From positions 1-14,192 of the forward strand of contig JARLHY010000065.1 of assembly GCA_031292015.1 (NCBI GenBank): a DNA stretch of 14,192 nt. The letters run 5' to 3'. The position numbers were made by a program, and so were the translations under genes. Each line of letters opens with the position of its first letter. Position 1 is the first letter of the stretch. This stretch comes from Negativicutes bacterium. GTDB taxonomy: Bacteria > Bacillota_C > Negativicutes > Sporomusales_B > JARLHX01. Positions 12,682 to 14,192 of the stretch are shown piece after piece. The notes under the pieces were generated by a model that did no database searches, was not told the DNA's origin, and was given only the letters and a program-made list of their open reading frames with translations.

Positions 12682-13221
12682 TCAGGTGATACTGGCTCCG
12701 ATCACATAGCTGAACGCGACAGACAGCGCCATCATGATCAGCGCTACCGCCTTGTTGCCTGAATGGATCTCTTCGTCGACATCAAGCCGCGGGGCCAGTT
12801 TTTCGAAAAGAAAGTGAACCGCAAGCAACAGAATCAAGCCGACGACACCCCACACAAAAGTCTCCACAAGATTGTTGTTCGAGGTGATGGCAAACCGCAT
12901 GACATTGCCGATGGCAAAGATGTTGCCGGCCAGGACCATGGCAGCGGCGACATTGCCTTTTTTCACCTCTTCCCAATCGTTGTAGCGGGTTATTTTGGCA
13001 AAAACCACCACCGTAAGCACTACGATCACCGATGACACGAAAAAGCAGTACGCGGTCGCAACGATATGCGTAACAACCACTGCAAAACCACTCCATTCCC
13101 GCCTGATGGCATTTTTGTCCGCTGGCTTCGCTGAATTCCTGATTTTAACTTCGCTAAATAATCCGCTTATCCTCTTGCCTGTCGCAATAGCACCGATGGA
13201 TACAGCTGATCCTCCAATCAT
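12682..13221 (-). CDS. DUF350 (YjfL-family) membrane protein
   Basis: The 179-residue protein aligns well with DUF350/YjfL. FAKITRYNDWEEVKKGNVAA and HFLFEKLAPRLD..EEIHSGNKAVA are the two pseudo-repeat signatures that precede paired helices. Four membrane segments lie near 45-76, 90-112, 120-140 and 155-177. The first 44 residues are an extra hydrophilic, basic extension not found in the 132-residue E. coli YjfL. The function of DUF350 is unknown, but family members recur next to PspA-type (YjfJ), SPFH and glutathionylspermidine-like genes, suggesting envelope stress or membrane maintenance. The ATG at 13219-13221 has only a distant GAGGGG; a GGAGGA lies just inside the frame but no good start follows it, so the exact start is uncertain. 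It is the first gene of the four-gene run. Confidence 0.85.
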   Translation of the reverse strand: MIGGSAVSIGAIATGKRISGLFSEVKIRNSAKPADKNAIRREWSGFAVVVTHIVATAYCFFVSSVIVVLTVVVFAKITRYNDWEEVKKGNVAAAMVLAGNIFAIGNVMRFAITSNNNLVETFVWGVVGLILLLAVHFLFEKLAPRLDVDEEIHSGNKAVALIMMALSVAFSYVIGASIT

Positions 13222-13288
13222 ATATATGACTGCCCCTCAACCGAAAGTCGGACTGAGCTCCGCCATATCTACGCCTAATGTATCAGCC

Positions 13289-13311
13289 TGAACTGAACAA
13301 TCACTGAACAA
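13289..13311. repeat. TGAAC direct repeats upstream of the DUF350 operon
   Basis: TGAAC occurs at 13289, 13294 and 13305. The last two belong to exact TGAACAA copies 11 bp apart, about one helical turn. They lie about 75 bp upstream of the DUF350 start, in the only intergenic region that can hold the operon's promoter. No confident -35/-10 pair was found. Confidence 0.3.
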
Positions 13312-13330
13312 AACCGCCATCCATGGGAAA

Positions 13331-13350
13331 GGTCCGCATTTACGCGGACC
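13331..13350 (-). terminator. Weak terminator after the hybrid histidine kinase
   Basis: GGTCCGC/GCGGACC (13331-13337 and 13344-13350) forms a 7-bp stem with a 6-nt loop 27 nt after the kinase stop. On the minus strand TTTCCC follows. Flanking CCACGG and CCATGG can extend the structure imperfectly. It separates the kinase from the DUF350 operon, perhaps leakily. Confidence 0.55.
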
Positions 13351-13376
13351 CTCCGTGGTAATTGCCTCTCCTTCCA

Positions 13377-14192
13377 TCAGGGAAGAAGTCTGGTTTTTCG
13401 ATAGGTATCAATAATCTGGCCGATTTCGTTCACATAACCTACCGCTTCTGCAACATTGACCCGTCTGGCGGCCAGCTCGGCTTTAAACGCCAGCGTCTTT
13501 ATCTCTTCCAGATCGGAGCGGTTCGCCAACACCTTGATCCTGTTGACGAAGCCCTCAAACAGGGTCAAATCCGCGGTATATTCGTCGCTTAACTCACTCA
13601 GGCGGACGATTTCGCCGAATATCTCAGCCTGCTCGGTCGAAGTGGCCGCTCTGACCGCTATTGGCCCGACACCGGGTATATTCCGCAACAGGGTTTTTCC
13701 GGCGGTGGTGACCATTGCCAGTTTGGCCTGAAGTTCCCCCAGTTGCACCGGCTTGGCAATATACTCATCCATACCTGCCGCCAGATATTTCTCCCTGTCG
13801 TCGGCAAGGGCATGGGCGGTAAGGGCGATGATCGGGGTATATCGTCCGCTGCCAGCTTCCGCTTCCCTGATGCGCCGCGTGGCCTCCACGCCATTCATAA
13901 CCGGCATCTGAATATCCATCAGAACGGCGTCGTAGCGTTTTTTGGCGAACATTTCGAGCGCCTGACGACCGTTGGCAGCACAATCCACCTGATGCTTAAG
14001 CTTGCCCAGGTATTTCTGGACAATCATCCGGCTGACAGGTTCATCTTCCGCCAGGAGCACAGAAAGTTCCTTGGGTTCCGAACGGTTTTCCGTCTTTGCT
14101 TTCCGGGCCGGCTCCCTGGTCTTGTGGACAGTGACAGCGAGCGGCAGCCTTATCGTAAAGGCGAAGGTACTGCCCTTGCCTATCTCGCTTTC
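13377..14192 (-). CDS. Hybrid sensor histidine kinase, C-terminal part (runs off the window)
   Basis: The frame enters from beyond 14192 without a start. The first residues, ESEIGKGSTFAFTIRLPL, are the end of a histidine-kinase ATPase domain (G2 box GKGSTF). A basic linker follows, then a complete receiver domain (about 44-160 of the visible 271 residues) with acidic pair in LLAEDEP, phospho-acceptor Asp in VLMDIQMP (about residue 93), the ALTAHA switch segment and invariant Lys in YIAKPV. The last 85 residues are helical and in the position of an HPt domain, but the segment aligning with its HxxKG phospho-site reads TLAFKAELAARR, with no histidine. It may be a degenerate HPt or a different helical output. 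The sensor part and cognate regulator lie outside the window. Confidence 0.9.
   Translation of the reverse strand, partial: ESEIGKGSTFAFTIRLPLAVTVHKTREPARKAKTENRSEPKELSVLLAEDEPVSRMIVQKYLGKLKHQVDCAANGRQALEMFAKKRYDAVLMDIQMPVMNGVEATRRIREAEAGSGRYTPIIALTAHALADDREKYLAAGMDEYIAKPVQLGELQAKLAMVTTAGKTLLRNIPGVGPIAVRAATSTEQAEIFGEIVRLSELSDEYTADLTLFEGFVNRIKVLANRSDLEEIKTLAFKAELAARRVNVAEAVGYVNEIGQIIDTYRKTRLLP

Noticed and set aside
13241..13378. 46-codon minus-strand frame whose ATG overlaps the kinase stop codon (TGATG)
   Set aside because: No SD precedes it, it reads through the terminator hairpin, and its composition is unremarkable; chance overlap is more likely.
1..14192. CRISPR arrays, transposases, integrases, attachment sites, rRNA genes
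   Set aside because: No regularly spaced repeats, no recognisable mobile-element proteins, no direct repeats of the tRNA 3' ends, and no rRNA segments were seen.

Overview
The window looks like chromosomal DNA from a fairly GC-rich Bacillota (Firmicutes), most plausibly a diderm, flagellated, anaerobic lineage such as Negativicutes/Sporomusaceae. The basis is a butyrate kinase gene, strong AGGAGG-type ribosome binding sites, textbook TTGACA/TATAAT promoters, CCA-encoded tRNA genes, a sigma-54 promoter and a BamE/SmpA-like secreted protein. The genus is inference. I see no mobile elements, phage genes or CRISPR arrays.

Layout: almost everything is on the minus strand; only a MATE transporter is on the plus strand. 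1-2240 holds the 5' part of butyrate kinase (buk), an IclR-family regulator upstream of it, and a SAM-dependent methyltransferase with its own promoter. Paired GTTCC/GGAAC inverted repeats lie between the buk promoter and its start codon, so the IclR protein is a natural candidate buk regulator. 2411-2961 is a small-protein zone. One gene encodes a 72-residue Pro/Tyr/Trp/His-rich protein with its own SD and terminator. The other encodes a 23-residue transmembrane peptide with SD, terminator and a near-consensus sigma-54 promoter. 3096-5151 holds tRNA-Leu(UAG), a CPBP intramembrane protease and a tRNA-His-Gln-Lys operon, all minus. 5294-6689 has a solitary short flagellin and a small two-helix membrane protein. 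6782-9155 has the MATE exporter converging on a secreted protein with a C-terminal SmpA-like domain.

9335-13221 is the most interesting multigene block, a same-strand run in the order DUF350/YjfL membrane protein, SPFH (COG4260/YdjI-like) protein with a SHOCT tail, Tim44-like membrane protein with a zinc ribbon, and an unrecognised two-helix membrane protein with a coiled coil. Families of this type recur around PspA-type envelope-stress loci, but no PspA is present here, so this looks like a PspA-less membrane scaffold module. 13377-14192 is the 3' part of a hybrid histidine kinase whose C-terminal helical domain resembles an HPt module but lacks an obvious phospho-accepting histidine.
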